Notes under the pieces: model-generated
The model's input: the letters and a program-made list of their open reading frames with translations, nothing else
Told to the model about the DNA's origin: nothing
The model's database searches: none
Origin: an uncultured Haloferula sp.
GTDB taxonomy: Bacteria > Verrucomicrobiota > Verrucomicrobiae > Verrucomicrobiales > Akkermansiaceae
DNA: 20,155 nucleotides
NCBI GenBank assembly: GCA_946885645.1
Contig: CAMPGU010000039.1
Location: forward strand, 1 to 20,155
Reading direction: 5' to 3'
Shown: positions 6,607 to 14,638 of the stretch, piece by piece
Position numbering within the stretch: the stretch's first letter is position 1
Layout of the letters: each line of letters begins with the position of its first letter
Translations under genes and position numbers: made by a program

Positions 6607-7533
6607 TTAAACTTCAAAAAGGGAGGTGACCGACTGGCCCCCGTGGATGCGGCGGATCGCCTCACCCAGCAGGGGAGCGATGCCGACGGCACGGACTTTT
6701 TCCCCGGTGGCCTGCGGAACGGAATCCGTGGTGATAATCTCCTCGATAACCGAATTGTTGATCCTTTCCCGGCCCAAGTCGCCCAAAACGGCGTGAGAGA
6801 CGCCGGCGAAAATGCGCTTGGCCCCGTGCTTCCCCAAAATTTCCGCGGCGGCGGTGAGGGTTCCGGCGGTCTCGGTCATGTCATCGACCAGAATCACGTC
6901 CCGGCCCTCCACGTCGCCGATCACGTTCATCGCCTCCACGCGTGTGGCGCTCACGCGGTGCTTGGCCACGATCGCGAGGTCGGCCCCCAGTGCCTCGGCA
7001 TAGGAGCGAGCCATTTTCACCCCGCCGACATCCGGCGAGACCACGGTGATATTCGAAGGATCCGGATGACGCTCGCGCAGGTAGTGGATCAAAGCCGGCT
7101 TGGCGTAGAGGTGATCCACCGGGATATCGAAGAAGCCTTGGATCTGCGGGGCATGAAGGTCCATCGTCAGGACGCGGCCGACGCCGGCGGAGGTCAGGAG
7201 ATTCGCGACCAATTTGGCCGTGATCGGCACCCGCGGCTGGTCTTTCCGATCCTGACGGGCGTAGCCGAAGAAGGGCATCACGGCGGTGATCCGCCCCGCG
7301 CTGGCCCGGCGGGCGGCGTCCACCATGATGAGCAGCTCCATGATATTGTGGTTCGTCGGGGGGCAGCTCGGCTGGACGATGAAGACATCGTCACCGCGGA
7401 TGTTTTCGTTGATTTTAACGAAAGTTTCCCCGTCCGGAAAGGCGGTGACGTGGACATCTGCAAGGGGAGCACCAAGGGTTTCGGCGATGCGCTCGGCGAG
7501 CGCGCGGTGGGCGGTACCACTGATGAGTTTCAT
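6607..7533 (-). CDS. prs: Ribose-phosphate pyrophosphokinase (PRPP synthase)
   Basis: Transfers pyrophosphate from ATP to ribose 5-phosphate, giving PRPP for purine, pyrimidine, histidine and NAD synthesis. The 308 residues match class I enzymes. Visible signatures are FPDGETFVKINENIRG (32-47), PFFGYARQDRKDQPR (87-101), TMDLHAPQIQGFFDIPVDHLYA (123-144), SPDVGGVKMAR (166-176) and the PRPP-binding loop VDDMTETAGTL (216-226). The usual lysine-arginine catalytic flap is represented by KHR (191-193). The ATG at 7531-7533 is the natural start. It is divergent from the exosortase across 78 bases and lies 225 bases upstream of rplY on the same strand, likely a separate transcript. It also supplies the pathway in which purE and purK act. 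Confidence 0.97.
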   Translation of the reverse strand: MKLISGTAHRALAERIAETLGAPLADVHVTAFPDGETFVKINENIRGDDVFIVQPSCPPTNHNIMELLIMVDAARRASAGRITAVMPFFGYARQDRKDQPRVPITAKLVANLLTSAGVGRVLTMDLHAPQIQGFFDIPVDHLYAKPALIHYLRERHPDPSNITVVSPDVGGVKMARSYAEALGADLAIVAKHRVSATRVEAMNVIGDVEGRDVILVDDMTETAGTLTAAAEILGKHGAKRIFAGVSHAVLGDLGRERINNSVIEEIITTDSVPQATGEKVRAVGIAPLLGEAIRRIHGGQSVTSLFEV

Positions 7534-7611
7534 GAAATACGGGGCAACGGGCGGCGGGGCGGGATTGTTGACAGTCCCGGCCGGATCGGCAACCCTGCAT
7601 CCCGACGAAAG

Positions 7612-8571
7612 ATGGAAAGCCCGAATCCACCATCATCCCCCGCCGCCGCAACCCGCGGCGTCCCTTCGTGGATCGGCCTCGCGCTGTGCGGAATGATCGT
7701 CGCCGTGTACTACTTCCTGGTGCCCGGCTTCGGGGGGGTGTCTCCGCTTTCCTGGCTGCGCAGCACTTGGAATAGCGAAACCGACTACGAGCACGGCTAC
7801 CTGGTGCCGGTGATCATGGTGGGACTGGTCGTCTGGCAATGGAAGAATTTGCGACGCCTGGCGAGGCAGGGCTCCTCCAACGCATGGGGGCTGCCGGTGC
7901 TGCTGCTGGGCGCGGCTCTCTTCGTGGCGGGCCACCGTTGCGGCCAAGCGCGGCTGACGGTGGGAGGCCTGCCGATGATCCTGTGGGGCTCGGCGCTCTA
8001 CCTCTGGGGCTGGCAGGTTTCCCGGCTGCTTTTCTTCCCCCTTTTCTTCCTCTACCTGGCGATCCCGGTGCCGGAATTCCAACAGGCGACTACCAAGCTT
8101 CAAATCTTGGCCACGAAGATGGCCCAGTGGGGCTCCGGCCTCTTCGGCGTGGAGACGGTGGTGCGGGGGACGCAGATCTTTTCCGCCGGCGATCGGTGGA
8201 AGCCGCTTGAGATCGACGAAGGTTGCGGAGGCATCCGCTCCCTGATGGCGCTGATCATGATTTCATCCGTGTGGGCGTACATCGCGAAGGTCCCGCTGTG
8301 GAAGAAGGCGCTGCTCTGCCTGACCGCCTTCCCGCTGGCGATTCTGGGCAACATGATGCGCCTGACCTCGATCTTCGTGATCGCGGAGTACGGCAACCCG
8401 GAATTCGCCGCCAACACGTGGCACGATTGGTCCGGCCTCGTGATCTTTTACCCGATTTCCCTGCTCCTGCTCCTGCTGGTCCACTCGATCCTGGAGCAGG
8501 GGGTTCCCTGGCGCCGCCCGCGCCGGATGCAGGTGCGCCACGTCGTCGGACAGAAAGCCGGGGCAAACTGA
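7612..8571 (+). CDS. Exosortase (transpeptidase-like membrane protease)
   Basis: Multi-pass inner-membrane enzyme of the exosortase/archaeosortase family, which recognises C-terminal PEP-CTERM-like sorting signals on exported proteins. The 319 residues hold about eight hydrophobic segments. The family catalytic triad is visible as Cys205 in EGCGGIRS, Arg250 in NMMRLT and His271 in WHDWSG. HGYLVPVI at 61-68 is another typical site. The ATG at 7612 gives a short soluble N-terminus before the first membrane segment; the open frame upstream is antisense to prs and is ignored. The next gene encodes an EpsI-like partner, starting 9 bases later. The subfamily (which C-terminal signal it reads) cannot be told from the sequence, and no protein with a PEP-CTERM-like tail is encoded in the window. 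Confidence 0.9.
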   Translation: MESPNPPSSPAAATRGVPSWIGLALCGMIVAVYYFLVPGFGGVSPLSWLRSTWNSETDYEHGYLVPVIMVGLVVWQWKNLRRLARQGSSNAWGLPVLLLGAALFVAGHRCGQARLTVGGLPMILWGSALYLWGWQVSRLLFFPLFFLYLAIPVPEFQQATTKLQILATKMAQWGSGLFGVETVVRGTQIFSAGDRWKPLEIDEGCGGIRSLMALIMISSVWAYIAKVPLWKKALLCLTAFPLAILGNMMRLTSIFVIAEYGNPEFAANTWHDWSGLVIFYPISLLLLLLVHSILEQGVPWRRPRRMQVRHVVGQKAGAN

Positions 8572-8575
8572 GGAG
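8571..8575 (+). promoter_or_regulatory. Ribosome-binding site of the EpsI-like gene
   Basis: AGGAG lies 5 bases before the ATG at 8581 and begins at the last base of the exosortase stop codon. It is one of the few clear Shine-Dalgarno sequences in the window and fits coupled translation of the two genes. Confidence 0.7.
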
Positions 8576-8580
8576 CTGCG

Positions 8581-9318
8581 ATGAACCGGAAAGCCTATAT
8601 CCTGGCGGCGATCCTCGCCCTGACCCTGTCGTCCATTTATTTCCTGCCGCCTTTCCGGCAGGCGGAATCGGCGATGGCCATGGAGATACCGGAGACCCTC
8701 GGGATCTGGAGGACCCGGACCTATCCCCCTTCTCAAAAGGAACGGGAGGCGCTGGCACCGGATACCCGCTTCTCCAAAGCCATGTGCTGGCGGCCCCGCC
8801 CGGGCAGTTGGGATTTCGTTACCGGCCGCTCCGAAGCGGACGTGGCCGATGTTTCCATCGTCCTTTCCGGCTACGATCTCGCGAATTCGATCCACCGCCC
8901 GGAGCGATGCATGCCGACGCAGGGCCACCAGATCTACCAATCGGAGAAATCGGCGCTCGAGGTACCCGGGCATGGAGCGATTCCCGTCCGGCGGCTGCTG
9001 TCCTACAAAAAGGCGCTGATCGAAGGCACGAAGGCGGAGACGGTCCAAAACGCCCTGACGGTTTACTTCTTCGTGGGGAACCAAGTGGTGACCGAAGACC
9101 ACACGAGGCGAACCCTGATCGACATGGCGGACCGGCTTACGAAGGGCGAGGCCCAGCGCTGGTCTTACGTTTCGGTGACGATGTTGTTCAACAACGAAGC
9201 ACAGGGTGCCGCGCGGATGGAGGGGCTGCCGACATTGGACGAAGCCGACCGCCTGGCGCGCGAACTCCTGGCCGAACTGGTCTCGGAGAACCTCGCTTGG
9301 AAGCAGGTGTTGAACTAA
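8581..9318 (+). CDS. Exosortase-associated EpsI-like protein (DUF3485)
   Basis: Protein of 245 residues with one N-terminal membrane segment (about 5-22) and a remaining soluble, probably periplasmic, domain. The middle contains NSIHRPERCMPTQG (102-115), which matches the conserved HxPxxC region of EpsI/DUF3485 proteins. The family is either fused to the C-terminus of exosortases or encoded beside them in exopolysaccharide loci; its biochemical role is not established. Here it is a separate gene 9 bases after the exosortase with a good Shine-Dalgarno sequence, so the two are surely one operon. Its stop is 10 bases from that of the converging ligase gene, with no hairpin between them. Confidence 0.85.
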   Translation: MNRKAYILAAILALTLSSIYFLPPFRQAESAMAMEIPETLGIWRTRTYPPSQKEREALAPDTRFSKAMCWRPRPGSWDFVTGRSEADVADVSIVLSGYDLANSIHRPERCMPTQGHQIYQSEKSALEVPGHGAIPVRRLLSYKKALIEGTKAETVQNALTVYFFVGNQVVTEDHTRRTLIDMADRLTKGEAQRWSYVSVTMLFNNEAQGAARMEGLPTLDEADRLARELLAELVSENLAWKQVLN

Positions 9319-9328
9319 CGAAGGCCGA

Positions 9329-11290
9329 TCAACGGACGGGTTCAGGTTTTACCTTGGCCCCTTCCAGAAAGCTGATCGTTTCCTCCAGCCCGTTTAGTAA
9401 TTCGCGCCCTTCCTTCCCGCGGACCCACGCCGCGGTGGTTGTCTCCGCCTCCCGCAACAGGTCGCGTGCGCGAAGGAAGCCCCCAAGTGCTTCTCCCGCC
9501 CTGCGCTCGCGAGTCCAGGCACGGTACCAGCGGCCATACAGATGCCGCGCGAAGTAGTAGCGGGCGCGAAAAATGCCTTCCATCCCTCCTTCCAGAGCAA
9601 TGGCACTTTCAAACTCCGCTTCGGCCTCCTGATCCCGGCCCAAGGCGGACAAGACATTCGCCCGGTTCACCGACCAAGCAGGGTCGAAGGGATTCCATTT
9701 GCGGGCCACTGCATACAACTCCGCCGCTTCCGACAACTTCTCCCTTCGCTCTGGATCGGGTAGTCCCTTCATTTGCGAAGCTCGGCGCGCTAGCTGCGCG
9801 GCATCGCCTGCCATTTCCGCGCTGGGCCAGATCTCCAGCGCGGCATGCATCCGGTCAATCGCCGCGCCCGGTGCAGTGGTAGCGAGACGCTCTCGTCCGA
9901 AGAAAACAGGCCAAGCCTCGCGATAAGCCATCGTTCCCTTTCCACCGGCATAGGCCAGGAGAGGGGTCAGGAGAACCAGCGCCACCGCTGTGATGGCACC
10001 GGAAATCGACGGCCACGGGGAGGCCGCGGCAGCTTGCTCCGACCGATACCGGGGGAGGGCGCACCCGAGGGCGAGGCCTAGATAGAGGGCTCCGGGAAAA
10101 GTATGGGTGACGAAGCTGAAATTCGAGTGGAGCAGGGTTCCTGTCATCGCTGCCAATCCCCCGCAAGAGACGGCATCTGCCGCCCTCCTGGCGACCCCGC
10201 CCTCTCCTGTGGCCAAGCCCGCAACCCCCCTGAGGCCGATAGCGAGGACGGCAGCCGTGACCAAAATGGCACCGATCCAGCCATAATCCGTCGCCACCTG
10301 AAGGAGTTCATTATGGACGAAATCATCGTCGGAAGGAAGGACACCACTCTCGGAGGGCTCCCAAGCATGGTATTTCTCCCAGCCGAACGCACGGCTTCCG
10401 CCTCCGGTCCAGGGGTGATTTGCCGTTACATCCACCGCTAGCCCGATCATCTGCAGGCGGTACTGATTATCGGCGAAGCTCGCCGCCGACCCGCTTTCGA
10501 CGCCGCGTCGCTCCTGAAGCCTCCCCAAGGCAGGCACTGCGATCCCCGCCACTAGCAGGGGCATCGACAAAGCAACAACCGCAGCCATCCGTCGGCGCGG
10601 GGTCTTATCCCGCCAAGCCACGAGAGCGCCGAGCCCTGCAAGGGCCATCACGACCGCACAAAGCGAAATCACACCGCCGCGTGAGCTCGAGACGAGCACG
10701 CAACCGGCGGTCGACGCAAGCCCCAGCGCCTGCACCACGCGCTCCAAGCGTCTGTCCCTGGCAAAGAAGAGCCGGGCCCCGAGAAATGCCACGGAGACGA
10801 GGGAAAAATCCGCCAGGTGATTGTAGTGCCCGAAGAGGCCGGAAGGAAAAAGGGTCGGACGATCTCTGAAGGGCCAAGCGAAGGAGGGATCCCGAAGCTG
10901 ATATAGGGATATGCCAAAATTTGCAGTGCCCAGGAGCACCAGAACCAGCATGCAAACCCGCAGCGCGCGACCCTCCGCGGGGGCCAAGAAGCTCCAAGCG
11001 AATGCGGCACACATCCCCGCGACTAACAGCGCATCGGAGCGAGCGAACTCCTTCACCGGACCGAGGGAGCAGCGCCAAAGAACCCAGCCGACCGAGATCG
11101 CGAAAATTGAAATAGCGAAGGCTGTGCCGCCATCCAGTTTCCCCCATGTCCATGCTCGCGGAATCATCGCTGCAAGGGCTGCCGACAGCACGATCAGGGC
11201 CGGCCCCCACGTGTAGTCAAGGGTTTGCCCTCCAAGTGAAACCGCGAGGATCAGCGCCAGGGCGAAGAATATACCCGAGATCAATTGCAT
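9329..11290 (-). CDS. O-antigen ligase/polymerase family protein with TPR tail
   Basis: Large inner-membrane protein of the Wzy/WaaL family, which polymerises or transfers lipid-linked polysaccharide at the periplasmic face. It has 653 residues from the ATG at 11290; a GTG directly before it is an alternative. Residues 1-450 hold about a dozen hydrophobic segments. Family marks are SGLFGHYNHLADF (about 150-162), SSSRGG (201-206), a large periplasmic loop with HPWTGGGSRAFG (292-303) and DDFVHNELLQ (322-331). The C-terminal 190 residues are soluble and helical, with TPR-like stretches such as NPFDPAWSVNRANVLSALGRDQEAEAEFESAIAL cut around 533-566. It follows the sugar transferase gene by 21 bases. 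Ligase versus polymerase activity cannot be decided from sequence. Confidence 0.85.
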   Translation of the reverse strand: MQLISGIFFALALILAVSLGGQTLDYTWGPALIVLSAALAAMIPRAWTWGKLDGGTAFAISIFAISVGWVLWRCSLGPVKEFARSDALLVAGMCAAFAWSFLAPAEGRALRVCMLVLVLLGTANFGISLYQLRDPSFAWPFRDRPTLFPSGLFGHYNHLADFSLVSVAFLGARLFFARDRRLERVVQALGLASTAGCVLVSSSRGGVISLCAVVMALAGLGALVAWRDKTPRRRMAAVVALSMPLLVAGIAVPALGRLQERRGVESGSAASFADNQYRLQMIGLAVDVTANHPWTGGGSRAFGWEKYHAWEPSESGVLPSDDDFVHNELLQVATDYGWIGAILVTAAVLAIGLRGVAGLATGEGGVARRAADAVSCGGLAAMTGTLLHSNFSFVTHTFPGALYLGLALGCALPRYRSEQAAAASPWPSISGAITAVALVLLTPLLAYAGGKGTMAYREAWPVFFGRERLATTAPGAAIDRMHAALEIWPSAEMAGDAAQLARRASQMKGLPDPERREKLSEAAELYAVARKWNPFDPAWSVNRANVLSALGRDQEAEAEFESAIALEGGMEGIFRARYYFARHLYGRWYRAWTRERRAGEALGGFLRARDLLREAETTTAAWVRGKEGRELLNGLEETISFLEGAKVKPEPVR

Positions 11291-11311
11291 CACTTGCCGC
11301 GATCCGCCGTC

Positions 11312-12712
11312 TCAGTTCGCACCACGACCCAGAAGAACCGCCGGTACCGTCCGGATGAGGATCTTGATATCCAGCCAGAGCGACCAATTGTCGATGTACT
11401 GAAGGTCCATCTCCACCCACTCCTCGAAGCTGGTGATCCTGTTCCTGCCTCCCGCCTGCCATTCACAGGTAATTCCCGGCTTCACGCTGAGGCGCCGCCG
11501 ATGTTCGGATTTTTCAAAAGCATCCACTTCGTAAAGCGGCAGGGGCCGCGGGCCCACCAAACTCATCTGGCCGCGCAGGACGTTCAGCAGCTGAGGAAAC
11601 TCATCGATGCTGGTTTTCCGCAGGAATGCGCCGAATGCAAATACCCGGGGATCCCGCTGTAATTTGAAAACCGGGCCATTCATGTGGTTCCCATGTTCTT
11701 CCTTGGTTTTCGCAAGCAACGCTTCTGCATCGGGGACCATCGTGCGGAACTTCCACATCCGGAAAGGCTTGCCATAGCGTCCCGCCCGGCGCTGCCGGAA
11801 GAAAACCGGGCCGGGGCTGGAAAGGCGGATTCCGATCATCGCGATGATCCAAATCGGAGAAGTCGCGAGAATGAGGACAAACGCCCCGACCCGATCAAGA
11901 ACCGCCTTCATAGCGAGCTCCCATGAGAGTTCGGGAGTGGACCGCAGCACGAGCATGGGCTGGCGGCCGACCAGATCGAAGGTAGGGCGGGCGATCTGGG
12001 TGCGAATGAAGGAAGCGACGATCCATGCCTCCACCCCTTGCAGTTCGCATGCTTCGACGCCCTCGGCAACCTTGCCGAAGCCGGTATCCCGTGCGGTGAA
12101 GATCACCCGCTCCACCGCCTTTTCTTTCAGCAGGGCATAAAGTTCCTCCACAGGGCGATGGGAGAGATCGAAACGCGCGACGACCTTCCAAAGGCTTTGA
12201 ACATCAGGCTCCACTCCGTTCAGGAAGTCCTCGATCTCGTCATCCGACCCCGCAATGATGATGCGCTCCTTCGCGTAATCGCGCAATTGCTGCCGCTTGA
12301 GAAAAGAGTGCAGGAGACGGTCCCTGGCAAACAGCAGGACGAGCGTGAAGATGCCGCCGAGGCCCAGAATCAGGCGGCTCGCCCCGGAGAGCTGGGCAAA
12401 GACGACCATCATTCCGATCGTCAAGGCCATGGAGAGCAGTGCCTTGAAGAGCTGGCTAAATGATTGCAGTGCAGTCTTTGTCCGCGGGCGCGCGTAAAAT
12501 CGGAAGAATTCCAGGGCCAGGGGAGTGAAGGGCACCACGATGTAGAGCACCCAGCTCATCTGGGAGAGGCTCATCTCGTCATCATACCGGCCTATGCTTC
12601 CGCGAATCGGACTCCGAAACCAAGAAGCCGCCCAGAATGCCAGCCAGACCAACCCCGCATCCAGAAGCTGGAGCAATTGAATCGAGAATGCTTCTTTACG
12701 GCCTACGGGCAT
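11312..12712 (-). CDS. Polyprenyl-phosphate sugar-1-phosphate transferase (WbaP/EpsE-like)
   Basis: Starts a polysaccharide repeat unit by moving a sugar phosphate to the lipid carrier. With the ATG at 12710-12712 it has 466 residues, normal for the group; the longer open frame upstream would add 67 unconserved residues overlapping the previous gene. Residues 10-130 hold about four membrane segments, 148-250 a degenerate nucleotide-binding-like domain, 268-292 the re-entrant hydrophobic segment, and 300-466 the bacterial sugar transferase domain. Signatures there are SSPGPVFFRQRRAG, MWKFRTM, LRKTSIDEFPQLLNVLRG with the Asp370-Glu371 pair, SLVGPRP and KPGITC. The sugar transferred is unknown. 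It follows a glycosyltransferase gene by 82 bases and precedes the ligase gene by 21. Confidence 0.92.
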   Translation of the reverse strand: MPVGRKEAFSIQLLQLLDAGLVWLAFWAASWFRSPIRGSIGRYDDEMSLSQMSWVLYIVVPFTPLALEFFRFYARPRTKTALQSFSQLFKALLSMALTIGMMVVFAQLSGASRLILGLGGIFTLVLLFARDRLLHSFLKRQQLRDYAKERIIIAGSDDEIEDFLNGVEPDVQSLWKVVARFDLSHRPVEELYALLKEKAVERVIFTARDTGFGKVAEGVEACELQGVEAWIVASFIRTQIARPTFDLVGRQPMLVLRSTPELSWELAMKAVLDRVGAFVLILATSPIWIIAMIGIRLSSPGPVFFRQRRAGRYGKPFRMWKFRTMVPDAEALLAKTKEEHGNHMNGPVFKLQRDPRVFAFGAFLRKTSIDEFPQLLNVLRGQMSLVGPRPLPLYEVDAFEKSEHRRRLSVKPGITCEWQAGGRNRITSFEEWVEMDLQYIDNWSLWLDIKILIRTVPAVLLGRGAN

Positions 12713-12794
12713 GAACAAGGGTGATTCAGCAGAGCTTGGATAGAACGCGATCGGCACGGACAAGGCAAGCCCAAGCTCCCGGCCGGTTTGGGGC

Positions 12795-13721
12795 TCAGGA
12801 ATTGCCGGCGATATCCCTACGGCCCAAACGACCCGTGCGGGCGTCTCGCAACGCCAGGCACCAGGCTCTCCACCGCGCCGAAGACCATTCGTCGAAGAGG
12901 AGGGAGGCGACACCGTAAAGGATCCCGATGGTCCACGCCGTGGTGCAAGAGCCGTCCCGGAGTTTCAACCAGACGGTGTTTCTCACTTCATAGTAGAATT
13001 TCCAGTCTTCCAGCCCGGTTTCGAACCAAAACTCCTTTGGGCCGAAGCGCCAACGGCGGAGATTCTTCGCCGGGGGATGATCAAGGATCGAGTCGCGGAC
13101 AGCCGTGAAACGAAATCCCGCCGCGGCTACCCGACGGGGGTAATCTTCATCCTCACCCCTGATAAACAGCTCGGCGAGGACGGGTCCGGCCTTTTGCCAA
13201 GCTTCCCGCGGATAGAGTGCTCCGGTCCAAGAGGCTTTGGATTCCACCTCGGATCCGCCCGGCCACTCGTCCGGTTCAAGAATCGAGCGCCAGGTGCCGT
13301 CGCATTTCCGGACCGGAAGCGGCCATGAAAAGCGCCCGCTCTTTGGATCGATCTGAAGACTGTGGCGAACCTCACCGCCACGACTGCCCTCAGCCACCAG
13401 GGCCTCCAAGGCGCCGGTTTGAGGCCAAGAATCATCGTCCAGGACCCAAACTGCATCGGCACCGTCGGCAAACGCGCGCTCCATTGCCAGCCTGACCCCG
13501 CCCGCATTCCCGAGATTTTCGCCGGTATCAAGCACGGTGAGCGCAGCCCAATGCAGCGCCCCCAATGCCTCCACCGTGCCATCGGTGGAGGCATTGTCCG
13601 CCACGACGACCTGATCCGGCTGCCGGGATTGCCCGCGCAGGCGCTCTACGCACTCCAAGGCTGCTTTCCTGCGGTTGTAACAAGCGAACACCGCCGCGAT
13701 GCGCGGATTTTCAGGCATCAT
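12795..13721 (-). CDS. Family 2 glycosyltransferase
   Basis: Cytoplasmic GT-A fold transferase of 308 residues, resembling rhamnosyl- and galactofuranosyltransferases. Visible are IAAVFACYNRRKAAL (8-22), ADNASTDGT (41-49), the ENLGNAGGVRLAM strip (68-80) and the metal-binding WVLDDDS (92-98). The later acidic motif RGEDEDYPRR and a C-terminal FYYEVRNTVWL helix region are typical for this group. Start choice: ATGATG at 13721-13716 overlaps the TGA of the upstream gene by four bases, so translation is probably coupled; a longer frame to 13805 would overlap that gene heavily. Donor and acceptor sugars are unknown. It stands second in the four-gene row that ends with the ligase gene. Confidence 0.88.
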   Translation of the reverse strand: MMPENPRIAAVFACYNRRKAALECVERLRGQSRQPDQVVVADNASTDGTVEALGALHWAALTVLDTGENLGNAGGVRLAMERAFADGADAVWVLDDDSWPQTGALEALVAEGSRGGEVRHSLQIDPKSGRFSWPLPVRKCDGTWRSILEPDEWPGGSEVESKASWTGALYPREAWQKAGPVLAELFIRGEDEDYPRRVAAAGFRFTAVRDSILDHPPAKNLRRWRFGPKEFWFETGLEDWKFYYEVRNTVWLKLRDGSCTTAWTIGILYGVASLLFDEWSSARWRAWCLALRDARTGRLGRRDIAGNS

Positions 13722-14557
13722 GGGCGCTGCTTTGAAATCGCAGGGGCTGGAACGAGGGACCGCGGGATCTTCATCACACCTTTCCATCCTCTGGCAATGA
13801 TCCAAAGGACCCCGTCCACAAGGCCATTGAGATAGGGATCCTCAAAGAGAGTTATGCCATAAGCACGGCGGATCGACCGGGATTCCAGATGTTGGCGCTC
13901 CGCCACGAGAATCGCATCCAAATCACGAGTCTGCCCGAGGTGGCGGAGCGAGGCATTGTCGCCGTGAAGCCTGAAATCAGCAACCACCAGGGGCATTCGC
14001 CCGAACCGCATCCCCAGGGAATTCAAGCGGGCGTAGAATTCACCGTCCATCACGTAGCGGAAATCCTCCCTCAAGCGGTGGCCCGCGTCCAAAACGGTGG
14101 ACCGCCGGAAAAAGCACGCCGTGGATCCGATGTAGCAATGATGATGAATATGGACGAATGGTGACCAGCCGGGAACCTTTATCCGGCGGATATGAGTTCC
14201 TGACGCTCCGATGAAGTCGTAATCGCCGTAGATGACATCCGCGGAGGTAAGAGCCGCGAACTTTTTGACCTCCGCCAAGACACCGGGCTTCAATCGGTCA
14301 TCGGCGTTCAGCCACATCACCCAATCTCCCCGGGCACGACCGAAGCCATCGTTGATCGCGTTCGACATCCCGCGACCGCTATCTCGGGACCACAGCGCGT
14401 GCGGGAACCCTGCTGCCACAAGGGCGCTATCGTCGGTGGAACCCCCATCGATCACGAAATGCTCCAAAGTCACGCCCGCTTGACGGGCGACGCTCGACAG
14501 GCAATCGCCAAGGAAGGAGGCATGATTCAGATTGGGAGTGATGATCGTGAAATCCAT
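13718..14557 (-). CDS. Family 2 glycosyltransferase
   Basis: GT-A fold transferase of 279 residues. The N-terminal MDFTIITPNLNHASFLGDCL is typical. DGGSTDDS lies at 37-44, the SNAINDGFGRARGDWVMWLNADD pattern is cut around 65-87 with the metal-binding LNADD at 83-87, and YVMDGEFYARL gives the second acidic site. This resembles transferases that read ERDxGxxDAxNxG (here SRDSGRGMSNAIN). The ATG at 14555-14557 is preferred; an in-frame ATG 51 bases upstream adds residues without resemblance to the family. It is the first gene of the minus-strand row leading to the ligase and is divergent from the VanZ-like gene over 81 bases. No clear promoter pair was found in those 81 bases. Confidence 0.88.
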   Translation of the reverse strand: MDFTIITPNLNHASFLGDCLSSVARQAGVTLEHFVIDGGSTDDSALVAAGFPHALWSRDSGRGMSNAINDGFGRARGDWVMWLNADDRLKPGVLAEVKKFAALTSADVIYGDYDFIGASGTHIRRIKVPGWSPFVHIHHHCYIGSTACFFRRSTVLDAGHRLREDFRYVMDGEFYARLNSLGMRFGRMPLVVADFRLHGDNASLRHLGQTRDLDAILVAERQHLESRSIRRAYGITLFEDPYLNGLVDGVLWIIARGWKGVMKIPRSLVPAPAISKQRP

Positions 14558-14638
14558 CGGCGGCTTCTGATATCCGATCGAGGCTCCGGGCGGCGCTTTG
14601 CGCTTCACCTCGCCCCCAAATTTCTTTTCTCTGCCCGC

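Noticed and set aside
7568..7573. Perfect TTGACA between prs and the exosortase gene
   Set aside because: No acceptable -10 hexamer lies 16-18 bases downstream on the plus strand (AACCCT is the best), so I do not call a promoter.
8223..9557. 444-codon plus-strand frame overlapping the exosortase and EpsI-like genes
   Set aside because: Out of frame with both recognised proteins, low complexity and rich in Arg/Pro/Gly, as expected for a shadow frame.
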